Source of the DNA: a virus
DNA length: 49,229 nt
IMG/VR virus record: IMGVR_UViG_3300037168_000099
Coordinates: 1-49,229 of that record
Direction: 5' to 3' (one strand)
The position numbers were made by a program, and so were the translations under genes. This document shows, piece after piece, positions 7,776 through 17,051 of this stretch (its first letter is position 1; every line of letters begins with the position of its first letter). The notes below the pieces were generated by a model. It was not told the DNA's origin. It saw only the letters and a list, made by a program, of their open reading frames with translations, and did no database searches.

Positions 7776-8822
7776 ATGCCACTTCCCGGTCTTGGCGTAG
7801 CGCCTGCTGCAGGGTCACTTTATACAGAGTTGTCAAGTGTAACTCGTAGGGCATTCGTCCCAAAGTTGTTTGTCCAAATCTATTTTGGTTCACCAACTTT
7901 GTTTTACATGACCGGCAACGCCCAGCGCGCGGCAGGCGGCTTGAACCAGGTCACGATTCCATTGCAGGGCCAGTCGATGGTCCAAGGTCAATGGACCGGC
8001 TACGGCGGCGCGTTCAATAGCCCCGTCGTCACCCCCGGCGTCCAGAACGGCCAATGGAATCTGGCCTACTGGGTGGTCCCGGTCCCGCTCCCGTTCGGCG
8101 AGACGATCATCCAGGCCACCGATCGCGAGCTATCGCTGCTCAAGACCCGGATGAATGACGTCTACGCGGTCACCCGCCAGAACATGGCGCGGCTGTCGTT
8201 CACGAGCAACGCCGCCAACTCGCAGATGCCGGATTCGTTTTACAACGCGTTCGACGACGGCACCAACGTGCCGACCTACGGTGGCATCAACCGCAACGCC
8301 CCCGGCAACTCGGCCTTCAAGGGCCAATACATCAATCTCAACAGCGGCACCTACAGTCAGGGCCCCGCGGGCTTCACACGCGCGGGCATGGCCACCTTGC
8401 TGGCGGGCACCACCGACGCGGCCGGCGGCGAGTGCGTCACCTTCGTCGTGATGAACCCCGGCGACTACGCCACCCTCAACAACACCTTCATCGGCATCGA
8501 GCAGATTCATCAGGTCCCGCAGCTCGGCAATGTCATGTCGATGGATACGGCGGTGCGGTCGTCCTTCACGAACCTCGTCGTTTCCGGCGTTCCCATTTTC
8601 TCCGACCACTTCTGTCCCAAGGGCGAGATATTCGGCATCAACGTCAAGTACACCTCGATGTACATGTCCGAGGACGCCGCCTTCGACTTCAGCGGGTTCT
8701 ACTCGTTGGTGCCGCTGGGCCAGATGGGCCAGCAGGGCGTGGTCGTCGTCGGGTACGACATTCTTTCCGCCAAGTCGGTTTCCGGCTTCCACGGCTACAA
8801 CTTGCAGGGCGCTGCATTCTAA
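7776..8822 (+). CDS. Major capsid protein
   Basis: This 348-residue protein follows the scaffold-like gene and has a strong AGGAG ribosome site. The N-terminal region is polar and may be flexible. The middle contains IPLQGQSMVQGQWTGYGG and PFGETIIQATDRELSLLKTRMNDVY, an extended-loop and spine-helix pattern compatible with an HK97-type fold. The C-terminus (QGVVVVGYDILSAKSV) looks like an axial-domain strand. It would form the icosahedral shell. The fold is inferred, and the identity rests on gene order and size. Confidence 0.85.
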   Translation: MPLPGLGVAPAAGSLYTELSSVTRRAFVPKLFVQIYFGSPTLFYMTGNAQRAAGGLNQVTIPLQGQSMVQGQWTGYGGAFNSPVVTPGVQNGQWNLAYWVVPVPLPFGETIIQATDRELSLLKTRMNDVYAVTRQNMARLSFTSNAANSQMPDSFYNAFDDGTNVPTYGGINRNAPGNSAFKGQYINLNSGTYSQGPAGFTRAGMATLLAGTTDAAGGECVTFVVMNPGDYATLNNTFIGIEQIHQVPQLGNVMSMDTAVRSSFTNLVVSGVPIFSDHFCPKGEIFGINVKYTSMYMSEDAAFDFSGFYSLVPLGQMGQQGVVVVGYDILSAKSVSGFHGYNLQGAAF

Positions 8823-8834
8823 CAGGAGACTTGG

Positions 8835-10004
8835 ATGCCAGGTAATCTTTCAGGTCCCGGGGTAGGTCTTCCGATCCCGCAGAACCTCTACCCGTCGCAG
8901 CTTCAGAACGCGCCTGCCGATCCGTCGAGCAACCGGCTTGGACTGGCGCCGGGCGAGGTTTTCGTCATCCCCGCCGGTGACTGGATCATCAGCCTCGGGA
9001 TGTACAACGTCCTCCAGTTTCTGGATCCGGTTAACAACACGTGGGCGTTCGGTTCGGGCTCGGCGCTCAATCGCGGCGCAATTCTGGTGTCGGCCGACGG
9101 CTTTACCGTCCGCGTCGCCAACCTGACTGGCTGTGTGGTCAGCGCCTCGGTGGCCAACGCCGGCACCGGTTACGTGCAGGCAACCACCACCATTACCGCC
9201 GTCGGCACCTTCGCCGGTGCGGCTCCGACCCTGCTGCCGATCGTCGGTGGGGCGCTCAACATTTCCGGCGGCACGCTGGTCGCCAACGGTGCCGGCTATG
9301 GTGTGGCGCCGATTGTCATGATCCCGCCGCCCCCGCAGGCGCAGAACAACGCCAACGGCGTCGGCGGTATCCAGGCATCGGCGATCGCGGTGATCGCCAG
9401 CGGCACGGTGTCCTCGGTGTCGATCACCAACCCGGGCGCCGGCTACCCGACCGCTCCGGTCGCGGTGATCGTGCCCTCGCCGTTCGATCCCAACCTCTCG
9501 GTCGGCATCACCAATGCCACCGTGGCCTTCACGCTGGCTTCTGCCGGTCTGATCATGGGCGCGCTGGTCACCAACCACGGCTCGCCGCTCAACAACGGCT
9601 CGCTGGCGTCGATCACGCTGACGGTCGGTGGTGCGGGCAATTCCGGGTCGCTGACGGCCAACGTCATGCAGACAGTGGTGTCGTCCTCGCTGAGCACCGC
9701 AGGGGTCGGGTACACCACGGCCATGATGACGACGGCGGGCGGCGGACCGGTTGCGGGTGCGATCGCCAACTCGCCGGAAGCCAGCTTCCTTGCGTGGCTG
9801 CCGCGCCCGGCGAACATCGTCTACGGCGCGTCGGTCAGTGTGGGCACCCCGGCGACCGTTTACGATGGCGGGCTGTTCCTCTCGGCGCCGACGATCGTAC
9901 AAATTCCCACGCCTTTCCCGGCTGCTGGCGCGTTCACGCTGGCCACGCCGACGAACGTCATGGGCAGCAAGTTCGACATCGCCATCATCCAGCCGGGACC
10001 GTAA
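8835..10004 (+). CDS. Beta-repeat structural protein, probable capsid decoration protein
   Basis: This 389-residue protein is rich in Gly, Ala, Val and Thr. It contains at least four copies of a module with the core G-x-G-Y followed by a strand: ANAGTGYVQATTTITA, VANGAGYGVAPIVMI, TNPGAGYPTAPVAVIVP and STAGVGYTTAMM. The N-terminus (VFVIPAGDWIISLGMYNVLQFLDP) and C-terminus are non-repetitive. It lies directly after the major capsid gene with an AGGAG site, so a decoration or head-stabilising role is likely. The same module appears in the connector at 11051-11995. Confidence 0.75.
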   Translation: MPGNLSGPGVGLPIPQNLYPSQLQNAPADPSSNRLGLAPGEVFVIPAGDWIISLGMYNVLQFLDPVNNTWAFGSGSALNRGAILVSADGFTVRVANLTGCVVSASVANAGTGYVQATTTITAVGTFAGAAPTLLPIVGGALNISGGTLVANGAGYGVAPIVMIPPPPQAQNNANGVGGIQASAIAVIASGTVSSVSITNPGAGYPTAPVAVIVPSPFDPNLSVGITNATVAFTLASAGLIMGALVTNHGSPLNNGSLASITLTVGGAGNSGSLTANVMQTVVSSSLSTAGVGYTTAMMTTAGGGPVAGAIANSPEASFLAWLPRPANIVYGASVSVGTPATVYDGGLFLSAPTIVQIPTPFPAAGAFTLATPTNVMGSKFDIAIIQPGP

Positions 10005-10265
10005 ATGGCGACCTACAGCCAGTCCCTGACGGGGGTGAGCGCGAATGCGCGCTACAACGTCGCCAAGGTGATGACGGTACCGGATACCGACATCGCCGGC
10101 AACGCCGTCGCGATCGGCAACGCCAATGCGGTGGGTGCGCAGCAGGGTGCGATGATGCGCAACGACTACCTGCTGACCAAGGGCCCGGACGGGCTGTTCA
10201 GTTATCATGTGATCGACGCCGAACGGTCCATCCTGCCCAACTACATCGTCCTGCGGAAGGTGTAG
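10005..10265 (+). CDS. Small unknown structural-region protein
   Basis: This 86-residue protein starts immediately after the preceding stop (TAAATG). Its sequence includes AVAIGNANAVGAQQGAMMRNDY and ends in YIVLRKV. It has no membrane segment or signal peptide. Position between the decoration-like protein and the connectors suggests a virion component. The family is not recognised. Confidence 0.7.
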   Translation: MATYSQSLTGVSANARYNVAKVMTVPDTDIAGNAVAIGNANAVGAQQGAMMRNDYLLTKGPDGLFSYHVIDAERSILPNYIVLRKV

Positions 10266-10289
10266 GCTGCTCGGCAAAGGAGTTTTGCT

Positions 10290-11054
10290 TTGCTCACAGC
10301 CTACCTCGCACAGACTCGTCGCCTCCTGCAGCTTCCCGGTTCGCAGTCGACGGGGTTGTACGCCGATTCGGATCTGACTTACTTCGTCAACGTCGCTCGC
10401 GGCCAGATCGCCGGTGAGGGCGAGTGCATCCGGGTGATGGCGACCATCCCTACGGTGGCCGCGCAGAATGTCTACCGCTTCCAGGACGCTGCTCTTGGCG
10501 TCCCCGCGACCACCGGCGTGCAGGGTATCATCAACATCCGGAGCATGAGCTACCAGGTCGGTCAGGGCGCGCTGTGGATGACGCCGCGGCCATGGCCGTG
10601 GTTCTCGCTGTATGAATTGAACACGCCGGTGCCTTCTTCCGGTCCCCCGACCGTGTGGGCGCAGTTCGGCCAGGGCGCGGCGCCGAGCGGCGTCGCCAAC
10701 ACCTCGATCAATGGCGGCAGCTTCTATCTCTCGCCAATTCCCGATGACGTCTACACGCTGAACCTGAACTCGGTCTGCTATCCGCAGGCGCTGGCGCTGG
10801 ACACTGATGTGGAGGCGCTGCCGTATTTCTGGACCGACTGCGTGCCGTTCTTTGCCGCCTACTTTGCCCTGATGTCCGCGCAGACCAACGCCCGAATGGC
10901 GGAAGCCGCCAATATGTACAAGGGCCACTACGAAGAATTCATGGACCGCGCGCGCAAGCAGTCCAACGCTTCGACCAACCGCTGGCAGTATGACGGCGCC
11001 GGAGATCCCGCGCAGGGTCCGAAGATGGGGATTTCCAAGGCAGGTGGGCAGTGA
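10290..11054 (+). CDS. Head-tail connector (adaptor) protein, copy 1
   Basis: This 254-residue protein has a TTG start with AAAGGAG upstream. The N-terminal helices (LLQLPGSQSTGLYADSDLTY) and the C-terminal pattern GGSFYLSPIPDDVYTLNLNS, YFWTDCVPFFAAYFALM and a terminal helix are typical of the podoviral adaptor that docks on the portal. The next gene is a clear paralogue with the same blocks in the same order. The stop overlaps the GTG of that gene. Adaptors form a dodecamer under the portal and start tail assembly. Confidence 0.75.
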   Translation: MLTAYLAQTRRLLQLPGSQSTGLYADSDLTYFVNVARGQIAGEGECIRVMATIPTVAAQNVYRFQDAALGVPATTGVQGIINIRSMSYQVGQGALWMTPRPWPWFSLYELNTPVPSSGPPTVWAQFGQGAAPSGVANTSINGGSFYLSPIPDDVYTLNLNSVCYPQALALDTDVEALPYFWTDCVPFFAAYFALMSAQTNARMAEAANMYKGHYEEFMDRARKQSNASTNRWQYDGAGDPAQGPKMGISKAGGQ

Positions 11055-11995
11055 GCACCATCAATTGGCAATTCTACAGCAAGGCGGTGCAGCGCTTCCT
11101 GCGCGAGCAAAAGCAGGAATTCGAGAACCCTGCCGATCTGCTTGAGTACATCAACATCGCCCGCCGCGAGGTTGCCGGCCGCACCCAGTCGGTGCGCCGC
11201 CTGACGCCCATTTCCGGCCAGATTGTCGGTGCGCAGGTGACCGCGGGCGGCACCGGCTACGTGCATCCCATTGCCAACATCACGACGCCCGATTGGGCCA
11301 GCGGGGCGCCGCCAAACCCCAACGGGCGGCAGGCGGTCATCAACCTGACCCTCTCGGCAGGCGTGGTGACCGGCGCCGATGTCGCCGACGGCGGCGACGG
11401 CTATTTTCAGCCGGTCATCACGGTGGTTGATGCCAACGGTCCGGGCACCGGGGCGGTCGTGGTGCCGACGGTGTCGCCGATCAATGTGCTCAACGGCGGA
11501 CAGGAGGTCTACAATTTCAGCGACATCAATGTGGCGATCTGGCCGGGTGTCGATGTGGTGCACGCCGTCAAGTCGGTGTCGATCGTCTACGCTCAGTACC
11601 GCTACTCGGTGCCGATGTACGCCTTCTCGGTCTACCAGGCCATGGTGCGCAATTATTCGACGGCGACCTATCAGTACGTCCCGTCCTTTGGTGCGCAGTA
11701 CGGCCAGGGCGCCGGCGGGTCGTTTTATCTGTACCCCCCGCCCAACAGCACCTACCAGATGGAATTCGACTGCTTCTGCCTGCCGCAGGATATGCGGCTC
11801 GACAATTCCATCCCCGAGGTGATCCCGCAGCCGTGGACCGACGCCGTCAAGTACATGGCCGCGCAGCTTGCCTACATGGAGCTCGGCAATTTCAACGCCG
11901 CGCGCTACTACGAGGATCAGTTCGACAAGCGCACGCTCGGCTATTCGACGCAGGCCCGCCCGGGGCGTAGTACAAATCAATACGGGCGGTACTGA
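11051..11995 (+). CDS. Head-tail connector (adaptor) protein, copy 2, with inserted G-x-G-Y module
   Basis: This 314-residue protein has a GTG start that overlaps the previous stop by four bases. It shares with copy 1 an N-terminal block (LLEYINIARREVAGRTQSV against TYFVNVARGQIAGEGECI) and the C-terminal blocks GGSFYLYPPPNSTYQM and QPWTDAVKYMAAQLAYM. Between them is an extra segment with two modules, TAGGTGYVHPIANITT and ADGGDGYFQPVITVVD, of the type seen in the decoration-like protein. The pair probably arose by tandem duplication and may form two stacked rings or be a connector and a nozzle base. Confidence 0.75.
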   Translation: MSTINWQFYSKAVQRFLREQKQEFENPADLLEYINIARREVAGRTQSVRRLTPISGQIVGAQVTAGGTGYVHPIANITTPDWASGAPPNPNGRQAVINLTLSAGVVTGADVADGGDGYFQPVITVVDANGPGTGAVVVPTVSPINVLNGGQEVYNFSDINVAIWPGVDVVHAVKSVSIVYAQYRYSVPMYAFSVYQAMVRNYSTATYQYVPSFGAQYGQGAGGSFYLYPPPNSTYQMEFDCFCLPQDMRLDNSIPEVIPQPWTDAVKYMAAQLAYMELGNFNAARYYEDQFDKRTLGYSTQARPGRSTNQYGRY

Positions 11996-13605
11996 TGATC
12001 GAAGCCCAGCCCCCCGCCGGCGAACAGTCCAACCCGTACACCCCTGCCGGTCCGCCCGACCCGCTCGTCTTTGAGGACTTCGAGGGCATCAACACCGCGA
12101 CCACGCGCGCCGGTGTCGAGGACAAGAAAGCCTACTGGCTTGACGGTTTCATGCCGCTCGGCCCGAAGCGCAACCTGCGCACCATGTACGGCATCGGTCC
12201 CGCACTGTTCACGCTGACCGGCGGCAGTCGCGTGGTGTTCTTCGACTTCTTCAACATCGGTTCGACGCCCTACATGCTCGCCGTGACGTCGCTGGGTGGT
12301 ATCTACGCGGTCAACACCAATACTTCCAGCTCGAACCTGATCGCCGCCAACGGCACGATCTCCAATCCGGCACGCGCCGCGGTCGGCTTGACTCAATACG
12401 GCAGCAAATACGTCCTCATCGTCGCCCAGCAGACCAACGGCTATTTCATCTGGGACGGCACGACATTTTACGCTCCCGGTGCATCGTTCTCGGGCGGCAC
12501 GATACCGACCGCTATCGGCGGCACCGCGATTGAGACGTATCAAGGCCGCGTGTGGATCGCGAACGGCCCGACGATCACCTATTCGGCGCCCGGCTCGGTC
12601 TACGATTTCAGCTCTGCTGACGGCGGCGGCAGTTTCGCGTCCACCGATTCGTTCCTGCGTGTCTCGTACATTCAGCTGAAACAGACCAACGGCTTCCTCT
12701 ATCTGATCGGCGACTCGTCGGTCAATTATATCTCGGGCGTGCAGACGTCGGGCACTCCGCCTGTGACGACGTTCACCAACTCGAACGTCGATCCGGAAGT
12801 GGGCTCGCCGTGGCCCGCCACTGTCGATGTGTTCGATCGCAACATCCTGTTTGCCAACGCCTTCGGCGCGCATGTGTCCTACGGCGGGGCGGTGACGAAA
12901 ATCAGCGAAGTGCTGGACGGCGTCTACAACTCGGTTCCGAATTTCGGCAATATCACACCGTCGGCCGCCAAGGCGATCATCTTCGGCAAAAAATGCTGGA
13001 TCCTGCTCCTGCCGATTATTGACCCCGTGAGCGGGCAGCAGGTGAACAAGCTGCTGCTGTGGAACGGCAAGAATATCTGGTGGGCGTGCCAACAGGAAGT
13101 GGCGCTGTCGTATATTCAGCACCAGGAGATCAACTCGGTGCTGACTGCTTACGGAACATCGGGCGCGGCCGTCTATCCGCTTTTCGCCCAGCCTTCGACC
13201 GGGTTCAGCAAGACAGCACAGACGAAGTTGTGGGACGCGCCAGGTGGCTACCAGCTAATAAAATGGGTCAATCGCCTATGGGGCATCGTCAAATTCTATA
13301 GTGCGCTGGCGGCAAACATCAGTGTATCGATCGACAACGAGATCAGCTCCATAGCCAACGCTATCTCGATCGCTTCCAACCTCGCGACGTGGACTACTCC
13401 AAGTGGCGCGCTGTCGACGTGGACCACGCCGGCTGGCGCGGTTTCGACGTGGACGGCGGGTGGCGGATCGGCCTTCTCCGTGCTGGCGCCCGAGGCGGTT
13501 GCAGGGCAAGGTGTGCTGATCGGCTTCACCTTGACGACCAACGCTGCCGATATGACGCTGGTGACGATGATGATTCAGGCGAACATAGCTGCGTACCGAG
13601 GGTAG
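11995..13605 (+). CDS. Tail nozzle / DNA-stabilisation-like beta-propeller protein
   Basis: This 536-residue protein is made of repeated beta-strand blades, for example TPYMLAVTSLGGIYAVNTNT, YQGRVWIANGPTITYSAPGS and FLYLIGDSSVNYISGVQ, with Trp- and Gly-rich turns. Length, blades and position after the adaptors resemble tail nozzle proteins such as P22 gp10, which close the portal channel. The N-terminus has a GINTATTRAGVEDKKAYWLDG segment of the kind seen in such proteins. The ATG overlaps the previous stop. The homology is inferred by pattern only. Confidence 0.7.
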   Translation: MIEAQPPAGEQSNPYTPAGPPDPLVFEDFEGINTATTRAGVEDKKAYWLDGFMPLGPKRNLRTMYGIGPALFTLTGGSRVVFFDFFNIGSTPYMLAVTSLGGIYAVNTNTSSSNLIAANGTISNPARAAVGLTQYGSKYVLIVAQQTNGYFIWDGTTFYAPGASFSGGTIPTAIGGTAIETYQGRVWIANGPTITYSAPGSVYDFSSADGGGSFASTDSFLRVSYIQLKQTNGFLYLIGDSSVNYISGVQTSGTPPVTTFTNSNVDPEVGSPWPATVDVFDRNILFANAFGAHVSYGGAVTKISEVLDGVYNSVPNFGNITPSAAKAIIFGKKCWILLLPIIDPVSGQQVNKLLLWNGKNIWWACQQEVALSYIQHQEINSVLTAYGTSGAAVYPLFAQPSTGFSKTAQTKLWDAPGGYQLIKWVNRLWGIVKFYSALAANISVSIDNEISSIANAISIASNLATWTTPSGALSTWTTPAGAVSTWTAGGGSAFSVLAPEAVAGQGVLIGFTLTTNAADMTLVTMMIQANIAAYRG

Positions 13606-13608
13606 CGG

Positions 13609-14385
13609 ATGGCTTACAGCATTACCCAGTTCGAGAACAACCTGACCAACCCGCTGCAGGCGCTCGACAATAATTTCACGACGTTCGGCGCGCTGGTGCC
13701 GATCCCCTGCAGCGTTGCCGGTACGAACACGCTGACGCTGACCCAGAACGCCGCGTCCGTGGTGCCGACCCCGACGATCTCGGGCTACACGACCAACATG
13801 TTCTTCACCGGCGTCGCAGCCGCGACGAACACCGCCTCGGTGACCGCGACGGTGGGCGCCGCGGGCGCGCTGACGGTCTACAAGGACGGCCCGACCGGCC
13901 CGGTGGCGCTGTCCGGAGGCGAGATTGTCGCCGGCAACGCCATTTCGCTGATTTACGACGCCGCTCTGGCGTCCGGTGCGGGCGGGTTCCATCTGATATC
14001 GAACACCGCGCTGAATCAGACGCAGCTCAACCCGTCTTCGGTAAAAATCGGATCCGCCAGCGGCAATTCGACGATCACCAACCTGCTTTCCGGCTCGATC
14101 TCCCTGACGTTCACCGCCACGCCGGGCTGGTCGTCGCAGGATCAGACCTTCACACTGACCGGCCTGCCGCCGTCGATCCCCGCGCCCGGCGACTTCGTCC
14201 AGATCAGCCCGCCGTCGCTGCCGTCGGCCGGCGCGGCGTACTGGGGCATGTGCACCGCGATCGGCTCGCTGTCGTCCACCTCAAGCGTGGCGACCATGAA
14301 CGTGCGGCTGGTCAACTCGGCCTCGGCGTCGCTGGCGTCGACCGCGGGTGTTTACCGGTGGTGGGCTGAAAGGACCGTACCATGA
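13609..14385 (+). CDS. Tail-associated beta-rich protein, unknown
   Basis: This 258-residue protein begins MAYSITQFENNLTNPLQALDNNF, a helical head, and then becomes Thr/Ala/Gly-rich and probably beta-sandwich. It resembles fibre-anchoring or collar proteins by composition. It lies between the nozzle-like gene and a small helical protein, and its end overlaps the next ATG by four bases. The exact role is unknown. Confidence 0.65.
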   Translation: MAYSITQFENNLTNPLQALDNNFTTFGALVPIPCSVAGTNTLTLTQNAASVVPTPTISGYTTNMFFTGVAAATNTASVTATVGAAGALTVYKDGPTGPVALSGGEIVAGNAISLIYDAALASGAGGFHLISNTALNQTQLNPSSVKIGSASGNSTITNLLSGSISLTFTATPGWSSQDQTFTLTGLPPSIPAPGDFVQISPPSLPSAGAAYWGMCTAIGSLSSTSSVATMNVRLVNSASASLASTAGVYRWWAERTVP

Positions 14386-14723
14386 GCGGGCTGGCGTCGC
14401 TCTACAACGTCCCGTCGACCGACCAGGAACGGTCCCAGTGGTCGTTCGCGCACATGGCGCACCATCGCGACATCAATTTCAAGATTTACCAGCTGATCGA
14501 CGTGGCATTACCAGAATACCTGCTCGACCCGCTCGACCCGAACGATACCGGCACCTGGGAGTATCAACATCAGCTGATGCATGATAATCAGAACCAGCTG
14601 TTGGGCATTCAAGGGCAGGATCTGACCGGCGTGGACTGGAAAAACCAGCAGATTTTGGCGGCTTGGATCTTCTTAAATTCGAGCGAACATTATCAGGCTT
14701 CGTCGATATTGGAGATAGGGTAG
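14382..14723 (+). CDS. Small helical virion-region protein, unknown
   Basis: This 113-residue protein overlaps the previous stop (ATGA). It is rich in His, Gln and Asp (WSFAHMAHHRDINFKIYQL and WEYQHQLMHDNQNQLLGIQ) and ends in a helical segment. No membrane segment is seen. I recognise short proteins of this flavour from podovirus tail modules but cannot name a function. Confidence 0.65.
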   Translation: MSGLASLYNVPSTDQERSQWSFAHMAHHRDINFKIYQLIDVALPEYLLDPLDPNDTGTWEYQHQLMHDNQNQLLGIQGQDLTGVDWKNQQILAAWIFLNSSEHYQASSILEIG

Positions 14724-14725
14724 AC

Positions 14726-15190
14726 ATGGCGGATGTAGCAGTCAAGGAAGTCCCCCGCGAGCCGGCCACCGTGCGGCGGTTCGAGACCGCCGACCTCAAC
14801 ACGCACGGCCCGTGGCTGCTGAAGCGCTTTCAGGCGAAATTCCCGGCCTTCACCGAGCGCGAGATCGCCGGCTACCTGTCAGGCATGATCTACAACAACG
14901 AGCACCTGTTCCTTTATCAGGACAACGCGGTCACGCTCGCGCAGATGACGTTCTCGGCCGGTATCCGGCCCGAGCGAGTGGTGCAGGAGCGATTTGTCTG
15001 GGTGCGCGATCGCAAGGATCAGGATCAGTTGGAAGCCGCCGCCGACTTCTATACCGAGATCAAGACCTGGGCGAAGCGGCAGGACGCCCAGCGCATCATC
15101 GTCTGCGAGGATTCGGACATTCCCAAGCCGCTGATCATTGCCCGGATCGGACGCATCTTCGACACCGCGATCTGCCATGTGAGGATGTGA
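14726..15190 (+). CDS. Acetyltransferase-like (GNAT-fold) protein, copy 1
   Basis: This 154-residue protein has a beta/alpha order resembling GNAT domains: an N-terminal beta strand and helix (TVRRFETADLN, then LLKRFQAKFPAFTEREIAGYL), then a central strand DNAVTLAQMTF, a long helix with AAADFYTEIKTWAKRQD and a final strand-helix. A clear acetyl-CoA loop (R/Q-x-x-G-x-G/A) is not seen, so it may be catalytically inactive or a structural relative. It overlaps the next gene by one base. The frame continues upstream to 14663, but the ATG at 14726 follows the previous stop directly. Confidence 0.65.
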   Translation: MADVAVKEVPREPATVRRFETADLNTHGPWLLKRFQAKFPAFTEREIAGYLSGMIYNNEHLFLYQDNAVTLAQMTFSAGIRPERVVQERFVWVRDRKDQDQLEAAADFYTEIKTWAKRQDAQRIIVCEDSDIPKPLIIARIGRIFDTAICHVRM

Positions 15191-15642
15191 TGGACGCTGA
15201 TTCAGCGGAGATTTATCCCACTGACGATTCCCGACGGCAAATTATCCGACGGGCCGTGCCAGAAGATTTGTCGAGACTGCTCGACATCATGGATCCGTGC
15301 TACCCCGGACGGAGCATCCGCCGAGGCGCAAGGTGGATCGCTTGGCACATCAATAACCCGGATTCGATTGTGCTGCTGGGCCCCGCTTCTGTCAGCATCG
15401 GCTGTATCGCGACAAGATTTGGGTATGAGAAAGTAGCCCGGATGGAAGTTCTATGCACGACGAAAGGCAAAGCTACTGCAATCGAGCCCCTGCGGCATAT
15501 GCGGATTATGACTGCTTGGGCGCGAGAGCATAATCTGCCGCTTCACATCGCTTCGGACACCGGTGTCGATTTAGGGCCTATAGCGAGGCGCTTGGGCGGG
15601 CGCGAGATACCCACTACCCCGCGGTATTTGGTAGGGATTTGA
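15190..15642 (+). CDS. Acetyltransferase-like (GNAT-fold) protein, copy 2
   Basis: This 150-residue protein starts with IRRAVPEDLSRLLDIMDPC, a classical GNAT opening, then SIVLLGPASVSIGCIATRFGY, a strand MEVLCTTKGKATAIEPLRHM ahead of a long helix, and a C-terminal HIASDTGVDLGPIARRLGG. The order matches copy 1. GNAT-like genes are common in podoviral late operons and their targets are mostly unknown; acetylation of a host or virion protein is possible. TGATG coupling joins it to copy 1. The acetyl-CoA loop is also hard to see here. Confidence 0.7.
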   Translation: MDADSAEIYPTDDSRRQIIRRAVPEDLSRLLDIMDPCYPGRSIRRGARWIAWHINNPDSIVLLGPASVSIGCIATRFGYEKVARMEVLCTTKGKATAIEPLRHMRIMTAWAREHNLPLHIASDTGVDLGPIARRLGGREIPTTPRYLVGI

Positions 15643-15644
15643 TC

Positions 15645-17051
15645 ATGTGCGATGTTGGTTCTGGTGATGATTCTCCTTCTTTCGACGGGGGCGGCGGGTA
15701 CGTACCCGCCGCAGGCCCAGGGTTATCGTCGGACTACAACTATTCGTCGCCGATTGCCGGGATCGACCCATCAAGTTTTTCGGGCGCAGCGCCTGCAGCG
15801 GGCGATAGCGGCGGGTCGGCTGTGCCGGGGGTGGTCAATAGCGCGTTTGACATCAACAGTATCGGCTCCGGAGGGAACACACCGTTTGGCTTTGCCGGTT
15901 CCGGCTCGTCGGTTGCCGGTTCCGGCTCGTCGATTGCCGATATGGCAAACGCCGCGGTTTCCAGTGGGACCAGTAACGGCCTCGATTTTTCCTCCCTGTT
16001 TTCGGGCGGCAGCGCGGGCGGCGGCCCCGGCGTGCTCGACCCTTCGGTTTCAGCTCCGACACAACCCACTTCGATCGGCGGTGTGACCAGTTCGAATCCG
16101 CTCGACGCGTTTGCATTGGCGCCGGGTGGGGCGAACAATCCCGCGGTGCAGGGGGCTGCCGGGTCAGTTTCGCCGGGCGGCGCGAGCGCTGGCGCCCTCG
16201 CTGGCTCCGCAGGCGTCGGCGGCTTTGATCCAACTTCGCTTGACGCGCAAGCGGTTAATAATTCTGTCAACAACCCGGGGACCGGTTCTCCGACGAACAT
16301 CACGCCTTCGTCTTCGCAGTCCCCGACTATTGACACCCTGCTTGGTAAACCGCCAGCGGCCAATAGCGGCTCGGGCGGCACAAGTTCTGGAATCTCGTCG
16401 CTGCTTGGCAACAGCCCGCTGACCTCTATCGCTTCGATCGCTGGTCTTGGTTACAACATTTATCAGGGACAAAAACAGACGGCGAACCAGAATGCGTTGA
16501 CCGCCGCTGCGCAGCAGCAGGCAGCGACCGGGCAGCAAGCGTTCAACGCTGGCGCTCCGATCGCGACAGCAAACGCCAGCACCGGGCAACAGATCACAGC
16601 TCAGGGACAGGCCCTGCAGCAGTATTTGACGACTGGCCAGCTGCCGCCGAACTACCAAGCCCAAGTTGACCAGGCGATCAACTCGTACAAGCAGCAGGCG
16701 ATCTCGGCGGCGGTTGCGAAAGGGCAGCCGGGCGATCCAAACATGAACTCGTCGCTGGCTCAGACGCTGGCAGGCATCGACCAGCAGCGCGCGACGTTGA
16801 CCGCCAACCTCGCCACCACCCTGTTCAGCGCCGGCTCGGCCGACATCTCCGCCGGCGGCGCGCTGTCCTCATCGTCCGCGCAGTCCCTGCTCGGCGCCGG
16901 CCAGAACGCGTCCGGCCTGTCCGCGCAGCTCTATCAGACGCTGGTGCAGAACGACACCACGCAGGCGGCCAACACCGGCAAGGCGATCGCCTCGCTGGCG
17001 GCGGCGCTCAATAGCAAGGGCTCGAACACCGGGACCACGGCGACCTCGTAA
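15645..17051 (+). CDS. Internal virion (ejection) protein, Gly/Ser-rich
   Basis: This 468-residue protein has a long N-terminal low-complexity half full of Gly, Ser, Ala and Pro (repeats such as VAGSGSSIA). Its C-terminal half is helical and Gln/Ala-rich (QNALTAAAQQQAATGQQAFN, LAQTLAGIDQQRATLTANLA). This architecture and its place before two larger helical proteins fit a podoviral internal protein carried in the capsid and ejected with the DNA. The ATG at 15645 is preferred over TTG at 15639. Confidence 0.7.
   Translation: MCDVGSGDDSPSFDGGGGYVPAAGPGLSSDYNYSSPIAGIDPSSFSGAAPAAGDSGGSAVPGVVNSAFDINSIGSGGNTPFGFAGSGSSVAGSGSSIADMANAAVSSGTSNGLDFSSLFSGGSAGGGPGVLDPSVSAPTQPTSIGGVTSSNPLDAFALAPGGANNPAVQGAAGSVSPGGASAGALAGSAGVGGFDPTSLDAQAVNNSVNNPGTGSPTNITPSSSQSPTIDTLLGKPPAANSGSGGTSSGISSLLGNSPLTSIASIAGLGYNIYQGQKQTANQNALTAAAQQQAATGQQAFNAGAPIATANASTGQQITAQGQALQQYLTTGQLPPNYQAQVDQAINSYKQQAISAAVAKGQPGDPNMNSSLAQTLAGIDQQRATLTANLATTLFSAGSADISAGGALSSSSAQSLLGAGQNASGLSAQLYQTLVQNDTTQAANTGKAIASLAAALNSKGSNTGTTATS

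Noticed and set aside
8850-10928. 692-residue minus-strand ORF and other long antisense ORFs in the late region
   Set aside because: They are Arg-rich frames opposite high-GC genes (decoration-like, connector) and have no domains, ribosome sites or operon context.
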